A stretch of 35,469 nt of DNA, from assembly GCA_900299305.1 (NCBI GenBank), contig OMJJ01000163.1:1-35469 (forward strand), given 5' to 3'. This stretch comes from a bacterium (GTDB taxonomy: Bacteria > Armatimonadota > Chthonomonadetes > Chthonomonadales > Chthonomonadaceae). Below are positions 1-7,268 of the stretch, piece by piece. Positions within the stretch are counted from its first letter, which is position 1. Each line of letters opens with the position of its first letter. Made by a program: the position numbers and the translations under genes. The notes under the pieces were generated by a model that did not search any database, was not told the DNA's origin, and saw only the letters and a program-made list of their open reading frames with translations.

Positions 1-383
1 AAGGAAGCAGGGGTATCTGTTTGACCTAATACAGAACCATGCGAGTCGGTAATCATGGCAGAGTAGGCATCTAGAGAGAGAAGCCACTCTTTTGCGTAGT
101 CTGCAACCGTCTGGTAGTCGGGTCTTGTGATGGTGTCGTTACCGAGTACATACTGCTTTAAGCCGGGCTGACGTGCTAGGAGTTGTAGCTCTTTCGTTAG
201 TTGTACGCTGTCTTTATTCAGCACGTAACTCAGGAAGTTACCACTCGCCTGTACGTCGTTGCGTACCATGCGACTCACTTCCCGATTCATTAGGAATGCG
301 ATGGCTCCGAGTGTGATGATGGCTAAACCCGCAAACGTGCCAGCTATCATCAATAGGAGCCTCGTTCTGAGTGTAAAACCCAT
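1..383 (-). CDS. Membrane-anchored sensor protein, N-terminal part only
   Basis: This gene runs off the left edge; about 127 N-terminal residues are visible. It opens with ATG at 383, preceded at good distance by GGGGAGG. The protein begins MGFTLRTRLLLMIAGTFAGL, a positively charged start followed by one long membrane helix (about residues 8-31). A soluble, probably periplasmic segment follows, with the helical spacing of CACHE-like sensor domains of histidine kinases, chemoreceptors or cyclic-di-GMP enzymes. The output domain is outside the window, so the class cannot be decided. It starts 14 bp after the cupredoxin gene on the same strand and is probably cotranscribed with it, which suggests it senses or controls something linked to that secreted copper protein. 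The sensor assignment rests on topology only. Confidence 0.6.
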   Translation of the reverse strand, partial: MGFTLRTRLLLMIAGTFAGLAIITLGAIAFLMNREVSRMVRNDVQASGNFLSYVLNKDSVQLTKELQLLARQPGLKQYVLGNDTITRPDYQTVADYAKEWLLSLDAYSAMITDSHGSVLGQTDTPAS

Positions 384-397
384 CGAAGCCTCCCCTT

Positions 398-997
398 TTA
401 CCTCTTGGTCAGAGTGAGCGTAGTTGCGGGTTCCCCTCCCTTCACAGTAATCTTTTGTGTGAGTGCGTATCCGCTCTCATGCCACACGTGAAGGGTGTAG
501 TCGCCCGGTGGAACATTATGGATACGAAACCGCCCTTGCTTGTCGGTAATGGCAAAATAGGGCGTATCGACCACCATGATATAGGCACTCATCTCGGAGT
601 GGAGATTGCAGAGGATAGCAACCAGTCCCGTCTTATCGAAGGTCACGCTACGAGACGCGCCTCGTGGGTAGTTGCCAAGGTCGAACTTCTTTGCATCGTA
701 GTAGGCAAAGACATTATGAAAGATGGTATCGTTATTGGGAAACTGTACGGTAGTGCCGCGAGTCACTACCGAGACATGGGGGATAAACAGTTTGCTTCGT
801 TGGTCTACGATGGCTTTCTCCATCGGCTCCGACTTCTTTTTGCCCTCTAGGTAGACCACACTCTCTTTTAAGCCTCCCTTACCCGCACGTACCGTCTGCC
901 CCGAAAAGTCGGTGGCATCTTTCTGCGGCTTGGGAGTCCCTGCGTTTGCACCTATCCCTATCCCCAAAATAACCATCAAACAGAGTGTCGTTCTCAT
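398..997 (-). CDS. Secreted cupredoxin-like copper protein with a C-terminal carboxypeptidase-regulatory-like domain
   Basis: Encodes 199 residues from ATG 997, chosen because AAGGAGC lies just upstream and the protein then starts with a normal signal peptide (MRTTLCLMVILGIGIGANAG); an upstream in-frame ATG at 1027 lacks both. Residues about 30-145 form a plastocyanin/cupredoxin-like fold with a full set of type-1 copper ligands: His94 (FHNVF), then Cys130, His133 and Met136 (CNLHSEM). Residues about 147-199 (GRFRIHNVPPGDYTLHVWHE) resemble the small beta-sandwich of carboxypeptidase regulatory-like domains. Proteins of this layout are often labelled methylamine utilization protein, but no amine dehydrogenase genes are here, so that name is not supported. 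A periplasmic electron-transfer or copper-binding role is likely. It forms a probable operon with the downstream membrane sensor and is divergent from the beta-barrel gene. Confidence 0.8.
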   Translation of the reverse strand: MRTTLCLMVILGIGIGANAGTPKPQKDATDFSGQTVRAGKGGLKESVVYLEGKKKSEPMEKAIVDQRSKLFIPHVSVVTRGTTVQFPNNDTIFHNVFAYYDAKKFDLGNYPRGASRSVTFDKTGLVAILCNLHSEMSAYIMVVDTPYFAITDKQGRFRIHNVPPGDYTLHVWHESGYALTQKITVKGGEPATTLTLTKR

Positions 998-1409
998 TTT
1001 CTGCTCCTTGAGCTTCGATTCCTGCAAAAAAATAGATTTTTTTTCTCACTATTGCGTATAATGAGGGTTAGAAAAGCGATTTGAAGGGTATCGCACCTTG
1101 CATTTTTGGCAATAAAAGCCATTATCTCTAGGGAGCAAGCGGAGAATTTGCCAAAATGTGGTGTTTATAGAAGCAGCTGTGGTTCTTTTGTACTTGTTAC
1201 TATTACGACTCTCTATTGCCTGTATGGTTCAGTGATTCGAGAGAAAAAACAAAAAAACTTCAGATTCTGGCAAAAAAGTTGTGCCTATTTGGAGGCTGTT
1301 ACTTTTCAGCCTGTTTCTGCTTCTAGGTTTTGTAGTATAGTAGCCGATAATAGACTATCTCAGTCTATTAGTTACCTGTTCAGGATGACGGTAGAAAGGA
1401 TGTTCACGG
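998..1409. other. Divergent intergenic region, 412 bp
   Basis: AT-rich non-coding stretch between the cupredoxin gene (minus) and the beta-barrel gene (plus). It must hold promoters for both directions. A TATAGT hexamer at 1336-1341 is a possible -10 for the plus gene, with no convincing -35. A perfect inverted repeat lies just downstream (separate entry). A plus-strand TATAAT near 1058 has no good -35 partner. An open frame at 1106-1489 crosses this region but looks non-coding. Confidence 0.5.
1348..1370. promoter_or_regulatory. Perfect 9-bp inverted repeat, candidate operator
   Basis: TAATAGACT, a 5-nt spacer (ATCTC), then AGTCTATTA: a perfect 9-bp dyad 6 bp downstream of a TATAGT hexamer and about 40 bp before the beta-barrel start codon. 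Position and symmetry fit the binding site of a dimeric repressor. It has no T-run, so it is not a terminator. The regulator is not identifiable here. Confidence 0.5.
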
Positions 1410-2363
1410 ATGAAACGGTGGATGCTAGGATGTCTGCTACTAAGCCTCTTAATAGGCTCTCATACCGTTGCGAAGGCAGAAGAAGATAAGTTCAAACTAT
1501 CGGGAACGATAGAGAACTACGTGCTTGCGAATGGCGATAACCATACAGCAGGTATTCGTGACTACGCGAACTGGATATATCTTGAGGGACGGGTGTCTCC
1601 AAAACTTCGATTTGTGCTAGGCGAGTTTGAGACATTCGGGCGCAAACAGTTTGATGAAAACTTTGTGGATTTTGGAGGCGATAGTCAGCAGTGGCGCGTG
1701 GGGCGATTCCGTTCTGCTTTTGGGCATAACGACTGGTCGGAACTGTGGTACTCTGGGTTTCCGCGTATGCCTCTTATGAAAAATCTTGCATTAGGTGCTG
1801 GATTTAGCATTAACCGCTTGGACACGGGGATAGATTGGCATGGAGGCACGGGGTCACAACAGTACCAGATAGGGCTAATAGATGCTCATGCACGAGCTTG
1901 GGAGCCGCTTCCTATGCGCTTCAACCACGTAGTAGGGCGTGTGCAGTGGTATAGAGGGGCATGGGTCGTTGGACTAAATACCCTTATGGAGACAGAACAG
2001 ATAGGCACAAGCCAGAACCGTATCTTTGGGCTAGATTGGCGGTGGTCTGCCCCCCATATTCAGACTCGCGGCGAGTACTTCTTTGGGCGTACTGCCGCCA
2101 AACACTCTGCCGGCTACTATTTCGATATTTTCTATCATCCCCCAAAACTAACACGCACCACGTTTTTGACACGGCTAGAATCGGTTACAGGAAGCATCTC
2201 TAAATCGGTATCGGGAACGGCGGAACTGTACACCATCGGAGCAAAGCAGATTCTCTCGAAGTACTTTACGGCAGAGGTAAGCCGCTCTTGGGGAAACGGC
2301 ATAACCCCTGCCAAGACGCGGCAAGGTTGGGCGTTTCAGTTAATGAGTTCTATTCATTTTTAG
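1410..2363 (+). CDS. Outer-membrane beta-barrel (porin-like) protein
   Basis: Encodes 317 residues. The N-terminus (MKRWMLGCLLLSLLIGSHTVAKA) is a clear Sec signal peptide. The rest is dominated by short alternating polar/aromatic strands (for example IYLEGRVSPKLRFVLGEF and TRGEYFFG) and ends in ...SSIHF. A terminal aromatic residue is the usual signal for outer-membrane insertion, and the length fits a 12-16 strand barrel. AGAAAGGA lies about 9 nt before ATG. I cannot name a family or substrate. It is divergent from the cupredoxin/sensor pair, so the three may form one functional unit, such as transport plus periplasmic redox or metal sensing. Its stop is 9 bp from the convergent nitrilase gene. 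Confidence 0.65.
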   Translation: MKRWMLGCLLLSLLIGSHTVAKAEEDKFKLSGTIENYVLANGDNHTAGIRDYANWIYLEGRVSPKLRFVLGEFETFGRKQFDENFVDFGGDSQQWRVGRFRSAFGHNDWSELWYSGFPRMPLMKNLALGAGFSINRLDTGIDWHGGTGSQQYQIGLIDAHARAWEPLPMRFNHVVGRVQWYRGAWVVGLNTLMETEQIGTSQNRIFGLDWRWSAPHIQTRGEYFFGRTAAKHSAGYYFDIFYHPPKLTRTTFLTRLESVTGSISKSVSGTAELYTIGAKQILSKYFTAEVSRSWGNGITPAKTRQGWAFQLMSSIHF

Positions 2364-2372
2364 GGTGTCGGT

Positions 2373-3146
2373 TTAGTCAGCCTGCTCTATGGTATAGGCA
2401 AAGTACTGCTCGCCAACAGGATCGGCTTTTACGACCCACTCCCCGCTTGGATTCAATACTCCAGAGGGTGCAGAGCAAGGCAAGTGAGTCGGGGCGGAGT
2501 TATCTACCGTGACCACCCACAGCTTCCCCGACCTAGCCCGTACCTTGAGATTCGATTCATGGAGATGCCAAAACGTTTGTGAAAGAGAGCTGCCGTCTCG
2601 TCCACCATTTACCGCATGAAAGAGAACCTGTGTACCTAGTTCGGCGTGCTGTTGAGTCAGATGGGGGTCGGGCATGGGGGTACACATCGGATTCGCCCAC
2701 AGGTCGTTACAGATAAGCCCCCCTATCGTTACCCCTTTGAAGGAAAAGTTAGTTAGCGGGGTCGTTGCATAGTCGTTAATCTCCCCTTGTGTGGGTTGGG
2801 TCATTGTGCCGCACCGCAGTATCTTGCTATGAAACCCCAAGTACTCACTCTCTGGTGTATAGAAGCGAATCTGGTTGTAGCAGAGTCCATCGTTAGGCTC
2901 TACAAAGCAGGTTCCCAGTGCCAACCCTACCCCCTTCTGCTTGGCATAACTCCTCACCTCTTCCAAAGCACTCTCTACCTCACTCTTATCAAAATGAGGG
3001 CGATAGCCGCTCAGTGAGCCTTCGGGTGTAAGCAGTATATCGGCTTTTTCGGCAGTAGCAAAGTCGATAGCACGGTATAGCGTTTTCACGTTGGTAGGAA
3101 TGTCGTTTGTTACCGAAATCTGTGCCCCAGCAATACGTAATCTCAT
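2373..3146 (-). CDS. Carbon-nitrogen hydrolase (nitrilase superfamily)
   Basis: Encodes 257 residues from ATG 3146, chosen because GGAGG sits immediately upstream and the protein then begins with the family's usual first strand (MRLRIAGAQISV). The catalytic triad is visible: Glu42 (TPEG), Lys108 (HSKILR) and Cys146 (ICNDLW). The superfamily hydrolyses amides, carbamoyl groups or nitriles through a Cys thioester; the substrate cannot be predicted from sequence alone. No signal peptide is seen, so it is probably cytoplasmic. The start overlaps the comEC stop in an ATGA arrangement, so translation is likely coupled to comEC. A longer frame reading back to 3275 lies inside comEC and is not the true start. 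Confidence 0.85.
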   Translation of the reverse strand: MRLRIAGAQISVTNDIPTNVKTLYRAIDFATAEKADILLTPEGSLSGYRPHFDKSEVESALEEVRSYAKQKGVGLALGTCFVEPNDGLCYNQIRFYTPESEYLGFHSKILRCGTMTQPTQGEINDYATTPLTNFSFKGVTIGGLICNDLWANPMCTPMPDPHLTQQHAELGTQVLFHAVNGGRDGSSLSQTFWHLHESNLKVRARSGKLWVVTVDNSAPTHLPCSAPSGVLNPSGEWVVKADPVGEQYFAYTIEQAD

Positions 3147-4714
3147 ATTTCCTCCTGTTGCGGGTGCTTGTGATAGAGCCTCCAGCCTATACTCCACAGC
3201 ACCCCATAGTAGAGTATTATCAACCAGACAGATGGAGGCGGTACATTCATGCCTCCTGCTCCCAACTCTCCCCAATAGCGTACCAGCACTAGCACAGTTT
3301 TCAACAGTGTTTTCAACATTTCAACAAAAGGGGCGGAAAGTAGAGGATAGATTGCCCCTAAAATAGAGGTCGTAAATCCGAGCGCCAAAATGGGAGTAAC
3401 AAGAGGAACCACCATCAGATTCGCGAGTACCGAGGTAAAAGAGACGTGGTAGAAGTAGGTTGCGATAAGCGGTAGAGTTCCTAGTTGTGCTACTAATGAG
3501 ACGACAAAACAGATTAGGAGGTAGTCTACCGCGCTTCGTGTTCCCCTCTGTAGGTATGTTTTTTGAGGGAGGCGTTCTTTTATCTTTTGTACCTGCTTTT
3601 GGCAGTAGGGCATAAACAGAACAAGCGTTATCACGGTAGCGTAAGAGAGTTGGAACCCGGCTTCCAGTAGCGAATTGGGGTTCAGAACCAACAGAATGAG
3701 GGCAGAGAAGGCGGTGGCGTTCCACCAGTCTGGTTCTCTCTCTACAATACGGGCAAACAGGTACACCCCTCCGATAACCACTGCCCGAACCACCGCAGGG
3801 CGACCTCCTGCCAAAAACGCATAGAGTACCAAAGAGGCTAAGGTGAGCAGAATCGCGTTTCGCCGTGAGATTCGGCAATGTTTGAAGAGAGCGAGTAAAA
3901 GCCCCGCCATAATCCCAACGTGTAGCCCCGCCGTTGCCAGAATATGAATCGTTCCTGTTCTCTCGAAGTCGTTACGCAACTCCCCTGAAATCCCGGTACG
4001 CTCACCAAAAAGAATCCCGTTCAGTATCCCTGCCAATTCAGGCGAGAGTCCCCTTTGGGCAGAGGCAAGCAACCGTTTTCGGAGGGCAAAAACCGCTTTC
4101 AGAAGAGGGTTGCCTTCTACTTCTTCGGGCAGTGCCTCCCACTGCTTAGAGGCTAGTACCGCAGTAACGCCTTGCGTATTTAGATAGTGCGCGTAGTCGA
4201 AACCGCCGGGATTTCTCTGCCCTTGCGGTAGTTCTAGTTCCCCAAAAAGCCTAACACGGGTTCCAAAGGTTGGGAGTGTCTGATTCGAGTCTCTCTTCAA
4301 AGTGAGATAGGTTTGGAGTGTACCTTCTGCGCTCTGAGCCTCCTCAAAAGCCTTTGTTTGAACCCCCTCCACTCCTACCTTAAATGCAAGCCTTACCCAC
4401 TTTTCTCTGCCTTTTAAGCCGGTTGATTCTACATCAGATACTAATACACTTGTCACACTTATTTTGGCAGGGGCAAAGCGTGATATGTCGTTTTGTGCGA
4501 TGTGATTCGCCATACCCACACGCCAAAAACCGAGCAAAACCGCTATCAAACAGAACGCCAATACCCCATATTGAGAGCGGCGGCGTAACGCAAACAGAAG
4601 AAGAGTGGGAACCAGAAGCACAAGCGGCAACAAAAACAGCACAGGGGCAAAACTGGCAAGCAGTATCCCTAAAACAAAAGAGAGAATGATACTGATAAGA
4701 GGACGTTGAGTCAT
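3143..4714 (-). CDS. comEC: ComEC/Rec2-type competence membrane protein lacking the metallo-beta-lactamase domain
   Basis: Encodes 523 residues from ATG 4714; AGGAGGG lies 8 nt upstream, and the stop of dciA is 17 bp before this start. The N-terminal third has two or three membrane helices (ISIILSFVLGILLASFAPVL) and a DUF4131-like soluble segment with an OB-fold style GTRVRLFGEL motif. From about residue 210 the Competence domain follows: GILNGILFGERTGI, TGTIHILATAGLHVGI, then many helices including GGRPAVVRAVVIGGVYLFAR. In known systems ComEC passes single-stranded DNA across the inner membrane. Typical ComEC proteins of 700-800 residues end in a metallo-beta-lactamase-like domain; this one stops after the membrane domain, so a separate nuclease would be needed. 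The 3' end carries paired TTTTCAACA nonamers (separate entry). Confidence 0.88.
   Translation of the reverse strand: MTQRPLISIILSFVLGILLASFAPVLFLLPLVLLVPTLLLFALRRRSQYGVLAFCLIAVLLGFWRVGMANHIAQNDISRFAPAKISVTSVLVSDVESTGLKGREKWVRLAFKVGVEGVQTKAFEEAQSAEGTLQTYLTLKRDSNQTLPTFGTRVRLFGELELPQGQRNPGGFDYAHYLNTQGVTAVLASKQWEALPEEVEGNPLLKAVFALRKRLLASAQRGLSPELAGILNGILFGERTGISGELRNDFERTGTIHILATAGLHVGIMAGLLLALFKHCRISRRNAILLTLASLVLYAFLAGGRPAVVRAVVIGGVYLFARIVEREPDWWNATAFSALILLVLNPNSLLEAGFQLSYATVITLVLFMPYCQKQVQKIKERLPQKTYLQRGTRSAVDYLLICFVVSLVAQLGTLPLIATYFYHVSFTSVLANLMVVPLVTPILALGFTTSILGAIYPLLSAPFVEMLKTLLKTVLVLVRYWGELGAGGMNVPPPSVWLIILYYGVLWSIGWRLYHKHPQQEEI
3298..3326. repeat. Three TTTTCAACA-type nonamers inside comEC
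   Basis: TTTTCAACA at 3298-3306 and 3310-3318 (12-bp phase), then ATTTCAACA at 3318-3326, in the 3' part of comEC. The first pair matches the paired nonamers of the candidate origin at 20 of 21 bases, differing only in the 3-bp spacer. On the coding strand they encode part of a repeated Leu-Lys-Thr segment, which partly explains the periodicity. Confidence 0.6.
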
Positions 4715-4730
4715 GCGGAACGCCCTCCTT

Positions 4731-5471
4731 TTAACTACAGAGGCGGCAGATAGGGCAGAGACGATACTCGGTATTGTGGGCAGTATGACAGCGAGTGCAG
4801 ACCTTCCAGCCATGTGCGATTCGCCAATGACGCAGTTTTGCATCTAGCATAAGACGGTGGGCGATTTTTTCCCTAACGGCATCCTCTGGGATATAGATGA
4901 GTTCCTCTAGTTGGGTACGGAGTTCTCCTCTCTCGGAGGGGTCTAGCACTACGGTTTTCAACTCTTCGAGAGGCGGAGTATCGGGAATCACAACCACCTT
5001 CTCTTTTTTAAGTTTGCGTACCCGAAAGCGAATATCGGTGATACAGGCTTTTCCCAAAAAGCGATTGAGTTCGGCAAGAATACGCGGTTTGTAGAGGGTA
5101 AGCTCGTGAGACCAGACGGAACTCTTGGTGTTTACAAAGAGTACCCCACCGTTTACGCTGTCTGCCTCGGTTGCTTCCGCCGCCTGATTCCCTACCACGC
5201 GCTCCCAGTAGAGTACCGCAAGGTTCTCCTGTAACTTCTCCGAATCCTCATTGTTGTGTAGCGCACTAGACACGCTACGCATGGCTTGACTCAGCAGAGG
5301 AGAGAGAGGTCCTTTCCTCTCCTGAAAACGATACAGGAGACTCTCTTCTACCGCTTTTGCCTCTTTAGGGGGCGGATTCTGTGGATTCACTCCCGTTTTG
5401 CGGGGCGGGGTTCTCTTGTTTGTTAGCGGTTCGGCTATTGGGGGTTGTGGTTCGTGTTTTTCGTCGGACAT
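4731..5471 (-). CDS. dciA: DciA-type (DUF721) protein with C-terminal zinc ribbon
   Basis: Encodes 246 residues. Residues about 64-140 carry the DUF721/DciA core (VLYWERVVGNQAAEATEADS, then GGVLFVNTKSSVWSHELTLY and ILAELNRFLG). DciA loads or activates the replicative helicase DnaB in bacteria that lack DnaC or DnaI, and the gene is often next to recF, as here. The last 25 residues add a CxxC-x11-CxxCxxC module (CTRCHT...CPICRLC), a probable zinc ribbon that standard DciA proteins lack. The first 60 residues are Pro/Lys-rich and look disordered. The ATG at 5471 gives a 107-bp overlap with the 3' end of recF and has no strong Shine-Dalgarno, so the true start may lie further in, for example at Met64. 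A 17-bp gap separates its stop from comEC. Confidence 0.83.
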   Translation of the reverse strand: MSDEKHEPQPPIAEPLTNKRTPPRKTGVNPQNPPPKEAKAVEESLLYRFQERKGPLSPLLSQAMRSVSSALHNNEDSEKLQENLAVLYWERVVGNQAAEATEADSVNGGVLFVNTKSSVWSHELTLYKPRILAELNRFLGKACITDIRFRVRKLKKEKVVVIPDTPPLEELKTVVLDPSERGELRTQLEELIYIPEDAVREKIAHRLMLDAKLRHWRIAHGWKVCTRCHTAHNTEYRLCPICRLCS

Positions 5472-6735
5472 CGGGCGTTACCACTCCGTTCGCGACCTGA
5501 AAAGTGGTCGCCTCTGCCAGTATCTCTTTGGGAAACGGGCGCAAACTGGTGCAGGTAATGAACGTTTGGCAACGGCGGTGCACCCACTCTAGCAGGTGAG
5601 TACGTCTGTTATCGTCCAAATCGCTCATTACATCGTCGAGGAGCATCACAGGAGGCTCTCCAACATAGTCTTGAATCAGTTGAAATTCGGCAAGTTTGAG
5701 GGCAAGAGTCGCCGTTCTCTGCTGTCCCTGAGAGCCATAGAGCCGCGCTTCTGCCCCGTTTATGAAGAATCCGATGTCGTCGCGCTGAGGGCCCAAGAGC
5801 GTCGTGCCTCTACGCGCCTCCTCTAGCCCCATCTCCACCATCTGCCGCCGAAACGCTGTAGAGACCGCCTCCGTGCCATCTAGGGGCGATTCCGTGCGAG
5901 TCTGCGGGGCGGACTCGGTGGTAGGAATCACGGCTTGAATCTCACTCAGGTATTGCGTCTCTCTGTTTGTCTCACGAATCAGCGAGTTATTAACAACCTC
6001 TGTTGAAACTGTTGACAACTCAGGGGGTTCTGGGAGGCGAATACTAGGCATATAGCGAATTTCGAGGCTCTCCTTACCGTCCGTCAGTTCACGGTGTACC
6101 TGATTCGCCAACGGCGCAAGACGCGCAAGGTAGAATCGGCGTTTTTCGATGATGGGCGCACCGAAAGTTATCAACTGCTCGTTCCACACATCCAGCCCCA
6201 ACTCCTGCGGAGGGCGTGGGCGGTCTCGTAACTCTTTCAGGAGGCGGTTGCGCTGTGCGAGTACCCGTTTGTAGTGTCCCAAGTCGTACACATAGCGCGG
6301 ACTTATCTGCGAAATCTCCACATTGAGGTAGTGCCGCCGGTCTGCGGGTTCACCGGTGACAATCGCGAGGTCGATAGAGCCAAAAAAGACCGCGTTAAAC
6401 TGCCCCAGAATATCGACCACACGCCCCCGCTTACTCCCGTTTATCTTCACCTCTTTTTTGTCGGTCTGAAACACCGACACCTCTAAATCCCCCTCCCCCT
6501 GACACTCTCTGTCTACCTCCGCCGTAACATGAGCCACCTCCCCTTGGTTGCAAATAAGCTCCGACTCCCGACTGGCACGAAGCGAACGGGTGGTGGCTAA
6601 TAGCGACAGTGCTTCTAAAACATTGGTCTTGCCTTGTGCATTCTGCCCATAGAGGATATTTACCCCCTCACCGGGAGAGAGGTTTAGGGAAGGGTAGTTC
6701 CGAAACTGATTTAGTTTGAGTTGACGCACACGCAT
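5365..6735 (-). CDS. recF: RecF DNA repair/replication ATPase with a low-complexity insertion
   Basis: Encodes 456 residues from ATG 6735 (MRVRQLKLNQFRNYPSL is the classic RecF start). Walker A is GQNAQGKT (30-37), the ABC signature region is LYGSQGQQRT, and Walker B is VMLLDDVMSDLD. RecF acts with RecO and RecR to load RecA at single-strand gaps and sits in the dnaA-dnaN-recF cluster of many genomes. At 456 residues it is longer than the usual 360-380. The excess is a Thr/Glu/Ser-rich insertion of roughly 60 residues (about 265-325) between conserved blocks and a hydrophilic tail that overlaps dciA. The insertion's DNA contains a cluster of GANTC sites and origin-type boxes. No strong ribosome site precedes the start; a GGAG lies 12 nt away. 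Confidence 0.92.
   Translation of the reverse strand: MRVRQLKLNQFRNYPSLNLSPGEGVNILYGQNAQGKTNVLEALSLLATTRSLRASRESELICNQGEVAHVTAEVDRECQGEGDLEVSVFQTDKKEVKINGSKRGRVVDILGQFNAVFFGSIDLAIVTGEPADRRHYLNVEISQISPRYVYDLGHYKRVLAQRNRLLKELRDRPRPPQELGLDVWNEQLITFGAPIIEKRRFYLARLAPLANQVHRELTDGKESLEIRYMPSIRLPEPPELSTVSTEVVNNSLIRETNRETQYLSEIQAVIPTTESAPQTRTESPLDGTEAVSTAFRRQMVEMGLEEARRGTTLLGPQRDDIGFFINGAEARLYGSQGQQRTATLALKLAEFQLIQDYVGEPPVMLLDDVMSDLDDNRRTHLLEWVHRRCQTFITCTSLRPFPKEILAEATTFQVANGVVTPDVRRKTRTTTPNSRTANKQENPAPQNGSESTESAP
5888..6018. other. GANTC and nonamer-like cluster inside the recF insertion
   Basis: Six GANTC sites start at 5888, 5898, 5912, 5925, 5937 and 5976. They are followed by TTATTAACA (5987-5995), TGTTGAAAC (6001-6009) and TGTTGACAA (6010-6018). 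The same TTATTAACA occurs in the candidate origin at 7192. The cluster falls within the poorly conserved insertion of RecF, so the DNA could be under selection as a binding region as well as coding. Confidence 0.4.
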
Positions 6736-6840
6736 TGCGTTTTGCGACTCCGAAAGAGGAATAAAATCGCCCCAAAGTGAGGATGTATTAGCATAGCATG
6801 GAATCGTCAAAACCTAAACGTAAGAGAATCAGAATCAACC

Positions 6841-6880
6841 TATATTATATATTTAGATTCTAATGCTTATAATGCTTATT
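6841..6880. other. AT-rich block, candidate DNA unwinding element
   Basis: Forty bases that are almost all A/T, ending in a tandem direct repeat of AATGCTTAT (6862-6870 and 6871-6879). The block directly precedes the first TGTTGAAAA nonamer at 6882. An AT-rich repeat next to initiator boxes is the usual layout of a duplex unwinding element. Confidence 0.45.
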
Positions 6881-7055
6881 CTGTTGAAAAGACTCAAAAC
6901 TCTCCCGCTAGTAGACGCTTGAATCTTAGTTTGAATCGCGTTGAATCGAGACTCTAGCGGATTCTGATAGACTCTGATAGATGCTCACAACGCAAAAGAG
7001 TCTACCTATTTGGTGCTAATTAGGGGAAAAGTTTTCAACAATAGGGCAGAATCTC

Positions 7056-7076
7056 TGTTGAAAACTCTGTTGAAAA
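7056..7076. repeat. Paired nonamers, TGTTGAAAA-N3-TGTTGAAAA (copy 1)
   Basis: Two direct TGTTGAAAA nonamers with CTC between them, giving a 12-bp phase. The identical 21-bp unit recurs at 7269-7289, and a 20/21 match in the opposite orientation lies in comEC at 3298-3318. Nearby related sites are TTTTCAACA (7032-7040), TTTTCAACC (7085-7093) and CTTTCAACA (7095-7103). Confidence 0.7.
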
Positions 7077-7121
7077 CTGCCGAGTTTTCAACCACTTTCA
7101 ACAAGGGTTTTTGATTCAACC

Positions 7122-7181
7122 AAGTTTTGAGTCATAGGACTCAAAACTTTAGGGGGAGTTTTGAGTCATGGACTCAAAACT
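7122..7181. repeat. Twin perfect palindromes on GTTTTGAGTC/GACTCAAAAC
   Basis: The first dyad is AAGTTTTGAGTC (7122-7133), ATAG, GACTCAAAACTT (7138-7149). Seven bp later the second is AGTTTTGAGTC (7157-7167), ATG, GACTCAAAACT (7171-7181). Each carries two GANTC sites, starting 9 and 8 bp apart, at its centre. A lone half-site (GACTCAAAACT) lies at 6891-6901. Two near-identical 11-12 bp arms with no T-run fit protein binding better than termination. Confidence 0.65.
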
Positions 7182-7268
7182 TGGATATAAGTTATTAACA
7201 TAGTACAAGTTTAGGCGCTAAAACATAGTCTTTTTTGGTATAAAAATTGGTACTAGGGTAGTAAGAAT

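Noticed and set aside
1106-1489. Open frame of 127 codons ahead of the beta-barrel gene
   Set aside because: It overlaps the signal peptide of the beta-barrel gene, crosses the operator-like dyad, lacks a ribosome site and has no protein-like composition.
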